A DNA stretch of 45,591 bases from a virus. The notes beneath the pieces were generated by a model. It did no database searches and was not told the origin of the DNA. It worked only from the letters and a program-made list of their open reading frames with translations. The first letter of the stretch is position 1. The number at the start of each line of letters is the position of its first letter. This document shows, in pieces, positions 12,290-19,462 of the stretch. A program made the translations under genes and the position numbers. Location of the stretch: positions 1 to 45,591 of the IMG/VR virus record IMGVR_UViG_3300046683_000683; one strand, given 5' to 3'.

Positions 12290-13137
12290 TGGTACTCGTA
12301 CAAGGCGGAAAGCTCGGATTGATAAACGACAGCCGCTTCATCTCGCCGATGCTGTGCGGTCTGTATCGTCCGGAGAAGAACGACATCGTTCCGGGCGAGT
12401 GGATCGCGGAAGAGAAGTTCGACGGCCACAGACTCATCGTGCTGAAGGAAGGCGCCGAAATCCAAAGCTGGAGTCGCTACGGCGAGCCGCGAGGTCTGCC
12501 GGCGCATCTCTGGGCTCAGATCGACGCTTGGCCAGACGGAGTCTACGATGGCGAGCTCCTGGTGCCAGGCGGCACCTCGAGCGATGTGAAGGCGACAGTC
12601 AGCGAGCGCGAGCTTCGACTCGTCATCTTCGACGTGCTCAAGCTCGGCAGGAACGACTGCACAAACGGAATGCCGTACTCGGAACGACGAAAGCTCCTCG
12701 ACTTCATCGTTGACTCCGAGTTGCCGATGCAATCGTCCGAGACGTTCGAGCTCAACTCCGCAGACGACGTCGATCTGCTGACCGTCTCAGTCTGGAACCG
12801 AGGCGGCGAAGGACTGATTCTCAAGCGCAAGGCGAGCAGCTACAAGCCCGCGAAGCGCAGCAAAGACTGGCTGAAGATCAAGAAACTCCACACCGCCGTC
12901 GTGACGCTCGTTGGCTACCAGCTCGGCCTGCTCGGACCTCAAGCTGTCGTCGTCGTTCGTGACAGCGAAGGCTTCCAGACGACCGTGAAGACTCTCAACA
13001 ACGCCGAACGCGCGAAGCTCGAGGCGGAGCCGAACAAGTTCATCGGCAAGAAGCTGGTGATCGAGTATCAAGAACGAACAGCAGATGGCAGCTATCGCCA
13101 CCCTCGCTGGGATCGCTGGGCGGAAGACAATGAATAA
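12289..13137 (+). CDS. ATP-dependent DNA ligase
   Basis: 282 aa; the ATG at 12289 overlaps the TGA of the glycosyltransferase gene. All nucleotidyltransferase motifs are visible: motif I EEKFDGHR with adenylated Lys43, motif III-like VYDGELL, VIFDVLK, motif IV EGLILK and motif V DWLKIKK. A C-terminal OB-fold follows (VVTLVGYQLG, KLVIEYQERTADGSYRHPRW). The length fits the minimal ligases of phages. It seals nicks in phage DNA during replication and recombination, and works with the nuclease genes on the opposite strand. Confidence 0.95.
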   Translation: MVLVQGGKLGLINDSRFISPMLCGLYRPEKNDIVPGEWIAEEKFDGHRLIVLKEGAEIQSWSRYGEPRGLPAHLWAQIDAWPDGVYDGELLVPGGTSSDVKATVSERELRLVIFDVLKLGRNDCTNGMPYSERRKLLDFIVDSELPMQSSETFELNSADDVDLLTVSVWNRGGEGLILKRKASSYKPAKRSKDWLKIKKLHTAVVTLVGYQLGLLGPQAVVVVRDSEGFQTTVKTLNNAERAKLEAEPNKFIGKKLVIEYQERTADGSYRHPRWDRWAEDNE

Positions 13138-13306
13138 ACACTACCTCGGCGACGGCGTCTACCTCGAGCTCGAGGAGAGCGGGATGATAATCCTCACCAC
13201 TGAGAACGGCATCGAAGCAACGAACACCATCTACCTCGAGCCCGAAGTCTACCACGCCATGACGATGCTAGTCGACGGGCTCCGAGGAATCAAGAAATCT
13301 CGATAG
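13130..13306 (+). CDS. Conserved small phage protein, IYLEPEV type (58 aa)
   Basis: ATG at 13130 lies within the end of the ligase gene. The pattern YLGDGVYLELEESGMIILTT, then NTIYLEPEVY, matches a widespread small phage protein with the core GDGVYxxxxxxxxxLTTxxG...IYLEPEV, still without a known role. It is a compact beta-rich domain. It is co-transcribed with ligase. Confidence 0.8.
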   Translation: MNKHYLGDGVYLELEESGMIILTTENGIEATNTIYLEPEVYHAMTMLVDGLRGIKKSR

Positions 13307-13323
13307 CAAGAAAGGATTTAGTA

Positions 13324-13707
13324 ATGAGGACCAAGCGTATCGAACCCAAGCGACGCAGCGTCAAGCCGAAGACTCCAGCTCGCACCAGCATCACCCTCGA
13401 GTTCTCAACGGAGAAGCTGAACGCCATCCGAGAACGCGCCGAGTCCGAAGGCCTGACCGTGAAAGCCTTCATGCTCGAGGGAATCCAGATCCGCTTTGAG
13501 TATAAGAAAGTCTCCAAGCTGATCGAGATCGACAGCTCGGACCGCTTCCCTTTCGGCAAGTACAAAGACGTCAAACTCCGAGACGTGCCGTCTGCCTACT
13601 TGCTCTGGGCCATTGCCGAGAACGTCAGCGTGAACGAAGACTTCCGCGAACGCATTCGCCAGGAGCTCGCAACGCGCCGAACAGCGCAGGAGGCGAAGGG
13701 AGCATGA
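13324..13707 (+). CDS. DUF3820-like protein with basic N-terminus (127 aa)
   Basis: ATG at 13324 behind AAAGGATTTAGTA. The basic N-terminus (RTKRIEPKRRSVKPK) is followed by a ribbon-helix-helix-like stretch (TSITLEFSTEKLNAIRERAE). The C-terminal part has FPFGKYKDVKLRDVPSAYLL and WAIAE, the core of DUF3820, a small domain also found at the C-terminus of some DnaQ-like exonucleases. Possibly a DNA-processing accessory factor. It overlaps the next gene by four bases. Confidence 0.75.
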   Translation: MRTKRIEPKRRSVKPKTPARTSITLEFSTEKLNAIRERAESEGLTVKAFMLEGIQIRFEYKKVSKLIEIDSSDRFPFGKYKDVKLRDVPSAYLLWAIAENVSVNEDFRERIRQELATRRTAQEAKGA

Positions 13708-14150
13708 GCAGCAGCGACAAACCCATGCGCATCTACTGCAAGACCCTCGGTGGTCACGTTCACTGCCGCTTCTTCACGACCGGCAGCATGTGCGGCGAGC
13801 TCGTCTTCACCATCGAGGAATGGCCGAGGGTTCAGAAGTTCTTCCAGACCCAGTTCGTCGAGCTCATCAACGAGACGCCGACTGCTCTCTCCGCCGAACA
13901 CCAGGACACAGTACACCGCAATGGCAGCGAATGTCTCGACGGCTGCGACAAGCCGCCAGCAACTCGGATGCTCATCACCTGTACAGAGTGCAAGCGAATC
14001 TCCAACGTCGTCTGGCTTATCAAGTCCGGCAGTCAGCATTGCTTCTTCTGCCTGCCGGCGCATATGCAAGACGGACTTCGTCACGACGCGCTTCGCTCCG
14101 ACTCCTTCGGTGAAAGCACTCGCCGCGCGCTTGCGCTGGCCGGAGCCTAG
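13704..14150 (+). CDS. Hypothetical protein with C-terminal zinc motif (148 aa)
   Basis: ATG at 13704 overlaps the preceding stop (ATGA). The N-terminal 55 residues (RIYCKTLGGHVHCRFFTTGS...GELVFTIEEW) look like a small beta domain common in phages. The rest has CTECKRISNVVW and HCFFCLPAHM, a zinc-knuckle arrangement, and a polar C-terminus. The function is unknown. Confidence 0.65.
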   Translation: MSSSDKPMRIYCKTLGGHVHCRFFTTGSMCGELVFTIEEWPRVQKFFQTQFVELINETPTALSAEHQDTVHRNGSECLDGCDKPPATRMLITCTECKRISNVVWLIKSGSQHCFFCLPAHMQDGLRHDALRSDSFGESTRRALALAGA

Positions 14151-14154
14151 CTCA

Positions 14155-14448
14155 ATGCTTGCAGTGTACAAGTACGAAGTTCCACTCTATCCAACGCTTC
14201 AGATTCCGAACGTCCCCTCGGGAGCGAGGTTTCTCTCCATCATTCCGCAGGGAGAGAAGCTCGTCGCCTACTTCCTCGTTGACCCGCCAACCCACCTTCG
14301 ACCGGTCGTCTGCTTCTCGATCATGACGGGTCAGTACATCGACGCTCCCTCGATTCCGCTCTTTACTCAAGGGCTGAAGTTCGCCGGAACGTTTGCATTC
14401 CAGAACGCTACCTTCATCCTCCACACGTTCGTCCAGGAAGAAGCGTAG
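14155..14448 (+). CDS. DUF7352-like protein (97 aa)
   Basis: ATG at 14155 with GGAG upstream, five bases after the previous stop. The sequence follows the DUF7352 pattern: VYKYEVPLYPTLQIPNVPSG then RFLSIIPQGEKLVAYFLVDP, RPVVCFSIMTGQ and a final FAGTFAFQNATFILHTFV. This family is frequent in phages, with no known activity. It is all-beta and probably cytoplasmic. Confidence 0.85.
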   Translation: MLAVYKYEVPLYPTLQIPNVPSGARFLSIIPQGEKLVAYFLVDPPTHLRPVVCFSIMTGQYIDAPSIPLFTQGLKFAGTFAFQNATFILHTFVQEEA

Positions 14449-14559
14449 CGGTTGCCGTCTGCCTCGCTCTCGTCGACTCGCTAGCTCGGCCAGAGCGAGG
14501 CGCTCTTCGTCCTTTCCACCAGCGGCAGCGAAGCTGCTGGTTTCTGTGAAGGAGTTCTC
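14449..14559 (+). repeat. Intergenic stem-loop element 11
   Basis: CGGTTGCCGTCT leader, then the 10-bp stem GCCTCGCTCT/AGAGCGAGGC (14461-14470/14492-14501). A second bulged hairpin follows: ACCAGC plus AGC against GCTGCTGGT (14518-14541). The ribosome site AAGGAG precedes the GTG at 14560. Confidence 0.65.
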
Positions 14560-15060
14560 GTGCCCTCAAAACCTCAAGGGTCGCCGTCGTCGACCGAAGC
14601 CGTGACGACGTTGCAAGACGACGTCTTCGCTCGGCCGTACTTCCAAGCTCAAACCATTGCCGTCATCAAGCCAGACGCAGTCGCGCGCAAGTTGCTCGGA
14701 ACGATTCTCGACAAGATCGAAGACGAACGTTTCGACATTCTCCGAGCTCACATGGTGCAGACAGCCGAGCGCGAACTCTGGGAGTCGTTCTACAGCCGAC
14801 AGCATGGCGATAAGGAATACTTCCCCTCGCTCGTGGAGTTCATGGCCTCCGGACCCTCCCTCGTGCTTCTGCTTCGCCGCCCGGATGCAATCAGCACCTG
14901 GCGCCGGCTCATGGGGCCGTTCAAGAATCCGCGGGAGCCGCACACGATCCGCGGTGAGTACATGCTCGACGGCGCTCCGCCGATGAAGAACCTCGTCCAC
15001 GGCTCAGACGGTCCGGAGTCGTTCCTCTGGGAGTTTCAATGTCTCGAGCACATCTTCTGA
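14560..15060 (+). CDS. ndk: Nucleoside diphosphate kinase
   Basis: 166 aa, longer than usual NDKs because of an N-terminal extension of about 30 residues (MPSKPQGSPSSTEAV...). The GTG at 14560 follows AAGGAG. Core motifs are intact: TIAVIKPDAV (Lys37), HTIRGEY (Arg131) and NLVHGSDGPES, with the phosphorylated His147. The enzyme transfers the gamma-phosphate of ATP to NDPs and dNDPs, supplying dNTPs. NDK genes are uncommon in phages and suggest a bid for independence in nucleotide supply. A stem-loop element precedes it. Confidence 0.93.
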   Translation: MPSKPQGSPSSTEAVTTLQDDVFARPYFQAQTIAVIKPDAVARKLLGTILDKIEDERFDILRAHMVQTAERELWESFYSRQHGDKEYFPSLVEFMASGPSLVLLLRRPDAISTWRRLMGPFKNPREPHTIRGEYMLDGAPPMKNLVHGSDGPESFLWEFQCLEHIF

Positions 15061-15284
15061 TGCTACCAAAGATGCCGCCGCCACGTCCGGCAGAGCCCGA
15101 AGCCGAAGGCTTCTACTGGATTCGTAGCAACGATGGCGATCCGATGCAATGGCGGATCGTCGAGAAAGAACAGCTGCACCACCCTCAACATCGGCACTGG
15201 CAGTCGCTCGGAAGCGATGAGTGTCATCACTGGGATGACTTCGAGGTTCTAGAAGTCGTCGGTCCGATCAAGCCGCCGAGTTGA
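15039..15284 (+). CDS. Hypothetical protein (81 aa)
   Basis: The ATG at 15039 has GGAG five bases upstream; another ATG at 15060 overlaps the NDK stop (TGATG) and is equally possible, giving 74 residues. The region GFYWIRSNDGDPMQWRIVEK looks like the short phage WYW/beta domain seen in many small proteins (xGxYWxRxxxxxxWxxVE). Six His residues are clustered in the second half (LHHPQHRHW, DECHHWDDF). The function is unknown. Confidence 0.65.
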   Translation: MSRAHLLMLPKMPPPRPAEPEAEGFYWIRSNDGDPMQWRIVEKEQLHHPQHRHWQSLGSDECHHWDDFEVLEVVGPIKPPS

Positions 15285-15329
15285 GCATTCTGAACTCCGG
15301 CCTCCGGCCTCCTGCCCTCGAGAAACTCA

Positions 15330-15358
15330 GTGACAGCAAAACTAGCAAAGCGTAAAAT
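15330..15358 (+). promoter_or_regulatory. Promoter for the lipoprotein gene
   Basis: GTGACA (15330-15335), a 17-base spacer and TAAAAT (15353-15358): both boxes match sigma70 at five of six bases. It lies 41 bases before the ATG at 15399, so this gene can be expressed independently of the rightward operon, as expected for a lysogenic-conversion or constitutive gene. Confidence 0.65.
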
Positions 15359-15398
15359 TGTAGTTGACGTACAAGCAGACCTAACAAGGAGGTCTTAG

Positions 15399-15914
15399 AT
15401 GAAGTACAAGTTGTTAGTCGCAGCAGTCGTAGTCGTCGCAGCCCTCAGCTTCGCCTGTGGCGGAGGCAACGGTGGCGGAAACTCAATCACTGGCCCGGGC
15501 GGCAGCGGCAACGGTGTAGGCGCAACAGACAACCCGACACCGACACCGACACCGACCGAAACCCCGACGCCTACGGCCGTGCCGACAGGCGAGCCGACAG
15601 CAACACCGACCGAGACGCCCTCGGGCCCTGATCTCAACGCTTGCAGTGCCGACGGCGCTACCGGCGCCACGCAGTCCTCGCTGACGTTCGGCTATCGCTG
15701 GTGGGCGAACCGCGAGACCACGGTCACGACAACCGTCACCCTCGCCGGTGGTGCCGGCAGCTGTTCTCGAACCGACAGCGGCAGTGACTTCGGCGCAGCC
15801 TGCAAGATCACTGGCCTCGCCAAGTGCACCTCGTACACTGCCACCTACTCCTTCACCGCGAGCGACGGAAGCTCGTGCTCGGCCCCGGCCAAATCCGGCT
15901 TCACGAAGTGCTAA
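15399..15914 (+). CDS. Secreted lipoprotein with Pro-Thr linker (171 aa)
   Basis: ATG at 15399 after AAGGAGG. A signal peptide (MKYKLLVAAVVVVAALSFAC) leads to Cys20 followed by GGGNGGGNS, a lipoprotein-type maturation site with a slightly atypical -3 position. Then comes a PTPTPTPTETPTPTAVPT linker, and a C-terminal beta domain of about 95 residues with six Cys, likely disulfide-bonded (NACSADG, GSCSRTDSG, KCTSY, SSCSAPAK), resembling a fibronectin-like fold. It is probably exposed on the cell envelope. Its own promoter makes superinfection exclusion or lysogenic conversion plausible; this is inference. Confidence 0.8.
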   Translation: MKYKLLVAAVVVVAALSFACGGGNGGGNSITGPGGSGNGVGATDNPTPTPTPTETPTPTAVPTGEPTATPTETPSGPDLNACSADGATGATQSSLTFGYRWWANRETTVTTTVTLAGGAGSCSRTDSGSDFGAACKITGLAKCTSYTATYSFTASDGSSCSAPAKSGFTKC

Positions 15915-15931
15915 CGACCTAAAGGAGCTGC

Positions 15932-15973
15932 GAGACCAGCATGGCGGCTTGCGCCGGCAACCGTGCTGGTCTC
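15932..15973 (+). repeat. 10-bp stem-loop after the lipoprotein gene
   Basis: GAGACCAGCA (15932-15941) pairs with TGCTGGTCTC (15964-15973), with an inner GGCG/CGCC. No U-run follows, so it is either a weak terminator or another leader hairpin for the gene at 16020. Confidence 0.6.
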
Positions 15974-16019
15974 TCGGCTGGGTTGAAGCAATTGACGAAC
16001 GAAAGGAACTCCGGCCCTC

Positions 16020-16265
16020 ATGCACTCACGTCTCAGCCTTGCGCTCGCCTCTTTCCTCGTCGGACTCGTCGTCGGAATCTTCTCGATCTGGTCGTGGCAT
16101 GAGCAGGCAGACAAGCGCCTCGTCGAGAAGCTTGCAGTGAAAGTCGAGCAAGCTCAAGCTCGTTGTGATGATGCTGTGATTGGGATCTCGTCTGCACTGC
16201 TTGAGTGCAGAGGCGGCTTTGCGCCCGCAGCGACGACTGAGTGTGCTGCGAGCGCGAGCGATTAG
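16020..16265 (+). CDS. Small membrane protein with coiled coil, possible inner-membrane spanin
   Basis: 81 aa, ATG at 16020. An N-terminal membrane segment (LALASFLVGLVVGIFSIW) is followed by a helical, charged region (HEQADKRLVEKLAVKVEQAQ) and a Cys-containing tail. The topology (N-in, one span, periplasmic coiled coil) recalls Rz-type i-spanins, but it is shorter than most and no overlapping Rz1 gene is evident. It is the last gene of the rightward operon; its stop overlaps the stop of the converging leftward gene. Confidence 0.6.
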   Translation: MHSRLSLALASFLVGLVVGIFSIWSWHEQADKRLVEKLAVKVEQAQARCDDAVIGISSALLECRGGFAPAATTECAASASD

Positions 16266-16615
16266 TCTTTGTCGTCCGGTGGCTTCGTCAGGCCTCGAGC
16301 TGCGAGCTGACCGTTGAGGTAGGAAAGCTGGTTCGACAGCTTCTCGAGCCGCTTGAGCAAGTCGCCGACGGCCGCTTGGACCCTCAGCTCCTCCTCCTTC
16401 TTCTCAAGGGCGATCATTGAGAAGCGTCGGTCGTTCTCGTCTGCACGCTTGGCGGCGGATCTTTCTGCATCGGCGAAGCGAGTCTCGATTGCTACGAACT
16501 TCGCGTCTAGCTCGCGCAGCCACGAGGCGATGAGCAGACGGGCGAGAATGGCATTCAAGCCAGACGCCGTAAGCCCACCGCCGATTACAGCTCCTACTGC
16601 CTCGGGGATAGTCAT
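16262..16615 (-). CDS. Small membrane-anchored coiled-coil protein (117 aa)
   Basis: ATG at 16615 overlaps the upstream stop (ATGA). A Gly/Ala-rich hydrophobic N-terminus (EAVGAVIGGGLTASGLNAIL) forms one membrane segment. It is followed by a long coiled coil (residues about 40-105, LEKKEEELRVQAAVGDLLKR). Such proteins occur in phage lysis regions, though a holin needs more hydrophobic length. It is the last gene of the late operon, next to a DUF5675 protein. The lysis role is inference. Confidence 0.6.
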   Translation of the reverse strand: MTIPEAVGAVIGGGLTASGLNAILARLLIASWLRELDAKFVAIETRFADAERSAAKRADENDRRFSMIALEKKEEELRVQAAVGDLLKRLEKLSNQLSYLNGQLAARGLTKPPDDKD

Positions 16616-17037
16616 CGCGCTGCCTCCTCGATCTGGGGAATGAAGTCCAGCACGACAAGTCGAAAGCGCTGGACGCCAGTTAGTAAGCTCATGAGCTCAG
16701 CGAAGCCGGCCTTGCTGTCAGCAATGCCAGGCAGCGCGCCGAAGATGCGACCGAATTCTTTGAAGCTTTCCCCGACGCCGATGCAGCCATCGAGGTCGGA
16801 GGCGTAGTTTGCTTTGTGCAACAGGATCCGATCGTGTCCTGGCACTTGCACCTCGAACGTCTCATATCCGCCAGCGTGGTAGAAGTCTCGCAGCGCGTCA
16901 TACTCACCAGGCGGAATCTTCACCCCGGAAGTGTAGTCGTGCTCGAGGGTCACAGCGAACGGCTGAGCGTTGAAGATCAGCACGCCGTAGACGCCGGAGG
17001 CAGTTGCAGCAACTCGAACAAGTACGAGCTTCAGCAT
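16612..17037 (-). CDS. DUF5675 family protein
   Basis: 141 aa; ATG at 17037 follows AAGGAG with a seven-base spacer. The sequence follows DUF5675: TLEHDYTSGVKIPPGEYDAL, then HDRILLHKANYASDLDGCIG with the conserved His, Asn and the DxxGCI motif. The family is common in phages and its activity is unproven; the conserved HxxN...GC pattern looks like an active site. It overlaps the downstream gene by four bases and follows the HExxH gene by one base. Confidence 0.85.
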   Translation of the reverse strand: MLKLVLVRVAATASGVYGVLIFNAQPFAVTLEHDYTSGVKIPPGEYDALRDFYHAGGYETFEVQVPGHDRILLHKANYASDLDGCIGVGESFKEFGRIFGALPGIADSKAGFAELMSLLTGVQRFRLVVLDFIPQIEEAAR

Positions 17038-17038
17038 C

Positions 17039-17845
17039 TCACCACTCCTTCTGCGGAACAGGCACGAGGGCAATGCGCCGCTCACGCAGCAGCACTTCCG
17101 CCTCGTCCACGAGGAACCACGCGAAGCCGAGGAAGGCGTGAAGCCAGTTCCGGCCCTCGGTCGTGGGCTCAGCAGCATCTTCTAGAATCTCAAGACCGAG
17201 CTTGGTCTTCGGCATGTTCACAGCTAGTCGCTGCTCGCCATCGGCGTGGCCGACAGCAGCGAGGTCGATGCCGAGCATAAAGCTCCAAGCATAGACGCCA
17301 TGCAGCAGGGCGCTGAAGGGTCGCGGCACGTCTCGACGAATCGGTGAGAAGTGCACGGCTGCGCCGTCGTTGTTGAACAAGACGCCATCGTGCTGCTCGA
17401 GGTCGATTCCGAGAACGTGGAGTCGCTGGTGAGCAATCTCATGAACGATGCCCTCAGCACAGCCTGTCGGATCGTTGACAGTCACAGAGATCGTTAGATT
17501 GCCATTCTCGTCTGTCGGTTGTTGATGACCGCTGCTGCAGCCGCGACCTTCACCCGCAGTCGTCGAGACGTGCGGGATGAAGGAGTCAATGAGCGCAGTC
17601 AGTGGCGGTGCGAGCTTCCAGCGCTTCAGCGCAACTGCTGCCTGCCAGACTCGGGCATCGTCGAACTCGGCGAGCTTCATCTCCGGCAGCATCAGCGGTC
17701 CAGCTGCGAGCTTGGTCCAGATGAACGCCAAGCCCTCAACCGGCGAGACTCGAGGCCAGCGAAGTCGCGCAAGCCGCTTGAGCTCAAGCGTGTCGCTACC
17801 GTCAGCTTGCGGTGCCGCCAACTTCGCATAGCCACTCAGTGCCAC
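17039..17845 (-). CDS. HExxH protein resembling peptide beta-hydroxylases of RiPP clusters
   Basis: 268 aa from a GTG at 17845, with GGAG seven bases upstream and a 10-base overlap with the preceding gene; longer frames start inside that gene. The metal-binding motif HEIAH (His135, Glu136, His139) lies in GCAEGIVHEIAHQRLHVLGI. It is followed by HFSPIRRDVPRPFSALLHGV, the second conserved block of the aKG-HExxH peptide modification family found beside FxsB-type radical SAM enzymes. The family members hydroxylate peptide side chains using iron and 2-oxoglutarate. With a radical SAM maturase in the same operon, a role in modifying a tail protein is likely but unproven. Confidence 0.7.
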   Translation of the reverse strand: MALSGYAKLAAPQADGSDTLELKRLARLRWPRVSPVEGLAFIWTKLAAGPLMLPEMKLAEFDDARVWQAAVALKRWKLAPPLTALIDSFIPHVSTTAGEGRGCSSGHQQPTDENGNLTISVTVNDPTGCAEGIVHEIAHQRLHVLGIDLEQHDGVLFNNDGAAVHFSPIRRDVPRPFSALLHGVYAWSFMLGIDLAAVGHADGEQRLAVNMPKTKLGLEILEDAAEPTTEGRNWLHAFLGFAWFLVDEAEVLLRERRIALVPVPQKEW

Positions 17846-19104
17846 GAGATCACTCCAGCCTCGGTCGTTCCGGACTTCACGAGCATCGAGGGCAGCGGCA
17901 GCCCTGACTTTGAGCAAAGCGTGCCGAGATCCTCGCCGGCGTACGTGTAGACGATTAGCTTCTTGATTCCACGCAAGCGAGTCAGCAGCGGAGCGAACTC
18001 GTCAGCGCGGATCTCGAGCAATCGGCCGGGCATCAGCAGTGCAGCGTCTGCGCCCCAAGCGTCGATGGGAAACGCTTCGAGCTTGCCGACGAGGAAGTCG
18101 ACTGCTGGATGGCGTCGAGCTCCTCGCGCTGCTCGCTCCTTGTCGCTCTCGACCCCGATGCACTTGAGCAGCGAGTTGCGAATCCACAGCTTCGAGAGCA
18201 GCGTTCCGTCTCCACAGCCGAGGTCGATGACTGTTCCATTGGTCTGGCCGCAAGCACTGAGAACGGTCGCGTGCGCAGCGGCCATTGCGTTGTAGGAGCT
18301 GAAGCCGTTGTCGGCATACGGCGTCGGCTCGATCTTCGGAACAGTCAGCTCGGCACTCGGCTGCCAAGAGAATCTCACCTCGCCGGGAGTGTAGTCGGTC
18401 GAGAATTCAAACTGGAAGCCGCGAGCTCGCACGTAGGCGAGGCCATGGTAGGCGCTGTACAGGGCAGGCAGTGAGAGAAGCTCGACGGCCGCTGCTGCTC
18501 CTGAGCCGAGACCAAGCTGGACGGCAACGCCGATCATCGCTTCAGCAATTGCTGCGCTCGCTGTGCAGGAGTAGGAGCAAGGAAGATGCGGAACGAGTCG
18601 GACGCCGAGCTGGCGAAGAAGAACATTCGTTCCAGGGTTGCCTCCGACCACGGTTGCGCCGTGTGCTTGCGCTCGCGCGCTATCACGCACGCCTGCAATC
18701 TGCCAAGTGTCACGGAAGAAGGCGCGGCAGCACGAGGGAAAGCCGAGCAGCTCACCGATGGCCTCGTCGTCGTTACGATCCCAAGCTTCTGTCCAACTCC
18801 GGCTGAAGCGAGTAAGCGCAACTCGCACGCCTAACGAGCCAGCCGTTGGCGTAGCATTTGAGTATGCTGCGCCTAGCGGTTGTTCAGTGAGAACGACAAG
18901 CTCGAGTCTGTTGTCCACGGCCCAGCGACTGAGAGACGGCAGCTCGCAGTATGGAACAGCGAGAAGACAGCTGTCTCGCTGGCGAAGCCGAACGCTCTCG
19001 CGCTCGAGCACCGGCCACGTTGCAGAAGCATCCGCGATCTTCCCACGGAGCGAGTCTGCATCCGCTGCCGAAGCCCAGATCGGACCGCGAACATACTCAC
19101 GCAT
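17836..19104 (-). CDS. DUF483-like domain fused to SAM-dependent methyltransferase
   Basis: 422 aa; ATG at 19104 after GGAGGAGG. The first half has LLGFPSCCRAFFRDTW (Cys125, Cys126) and RLVPHLPCSYSC (Cys176, Cys180), the Cys blocks I associate with DUF483. The C-terminal half is a class I methyltransferase with motif I TVIDLGCGDG (292-300) and an acidic loop, CIGVESD. The paired Cys motifs could bind metal or an Fe-S cluster. It lies between a tail-fibre region and the HExxH gene, overlapping both neighbours, so it probably acts in the same modification pathway. The DUF483 assignment is from memory of the pattern. Confidence 0.7.
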   Translation of the reverse strand: MREYVRGPIWASAADADSLRGKIADASATWPVLERESVRLRQRDSCLLAVPYCELPSLSRWAVDNRLELVVLTEQPLGAAYSNATPTAGSLGVRVALTRFSRSWTEAWDRNDDEAIGELLGFPSCCRAFFRDTWQIAGVRDSARAQAHGATVVGGNPGTNVLLRQLGVRLVPHLPCSYSCTASAAIAEAMIGVAVQLGLGSGAAAAVELLSLPALYSAYHGLAYVRARGFQFEFSTDYTPGEVRFSWQPSAELTVPKIEPTPYADNGFSSYNAMAAAHATVLSACGQTNGTVIDLGCGDGTLLSKLWIRNSLLKCIGVESDKERAARGARRHPAVDFLVGKLEAFPIDAWGADAALLMPGRLLEIRADEFAPLLTRLRGIKKLIVYTYAGEDLGTLCSKSGLPLPSMLVKSGTTEAGVISWH

Positions 19105-19462
19105 GCTGAACCTCCTCCTTCTTCTCGACCGTCTGCAGCAGCCAGTTGATTGTGTCGTGGATGATTCCCTGGACTTCAGGCCGCCAGGAGGTCGTCTGCA
19201 AGTAGCGGAAGATTAGCACGAGCTCGGCTTCAGTAATCTCGATCGTCGTCGGCCCTGGCAGAAGCCGAGGCATTCGAAGACCGTACGGCAGCGCCCGATC
19301 GTCTGGAACTGAAGCAGCGTCAAGCTTCTCGAGCAGCCGGGTCAAGTCAGCGAGCAAGAGAACATCCTGCTCGCGTGGCGCTGCCATCATCAGCGCGCCG
19401 TAGATGTATTGGAATCGGATGGGATCGGGATCGTCGGTGAAGCGAAGAACAGCAGTTGTCAT
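19097..19462 (-). CDS. Tail-region hypothetical protein (121 aa)
   Basis: ATG at 19462 with GAGGT upstream, overlapping the fibre stop (ATGA). Starts LRFTDDPDPIRFQYIYGALM; mostly helical, with ITEAELVLIFRYLQTTSW and NWLLQTVEKKEEV. It sits between a short fibre and the DUF483/methyltransferase gene. It could be a fibre chaperone or a partner of the modification enzymes; no family is recognised. Confidence 0.65.
   Translation of the reverse strand: MTTAVLRFTDDPDPIRFQYIYGALMMAAPREQDVLLLADLTRLLEKLDAASVPDDRALPYGLRMPRLLPGPTTIEITEAELVLIFRYLQTTSWRPEVQGIIHDTINWLLQTVEKKEEVQHA

Noticed and set aside
16200-16320. Bidirectional terminator between the converging operons
   Set aside because: The stop codons overlap and only a weak 6-bp inverted repeat (GACGAC/GTCGTC) with a long loop is visible; no credible terminator.
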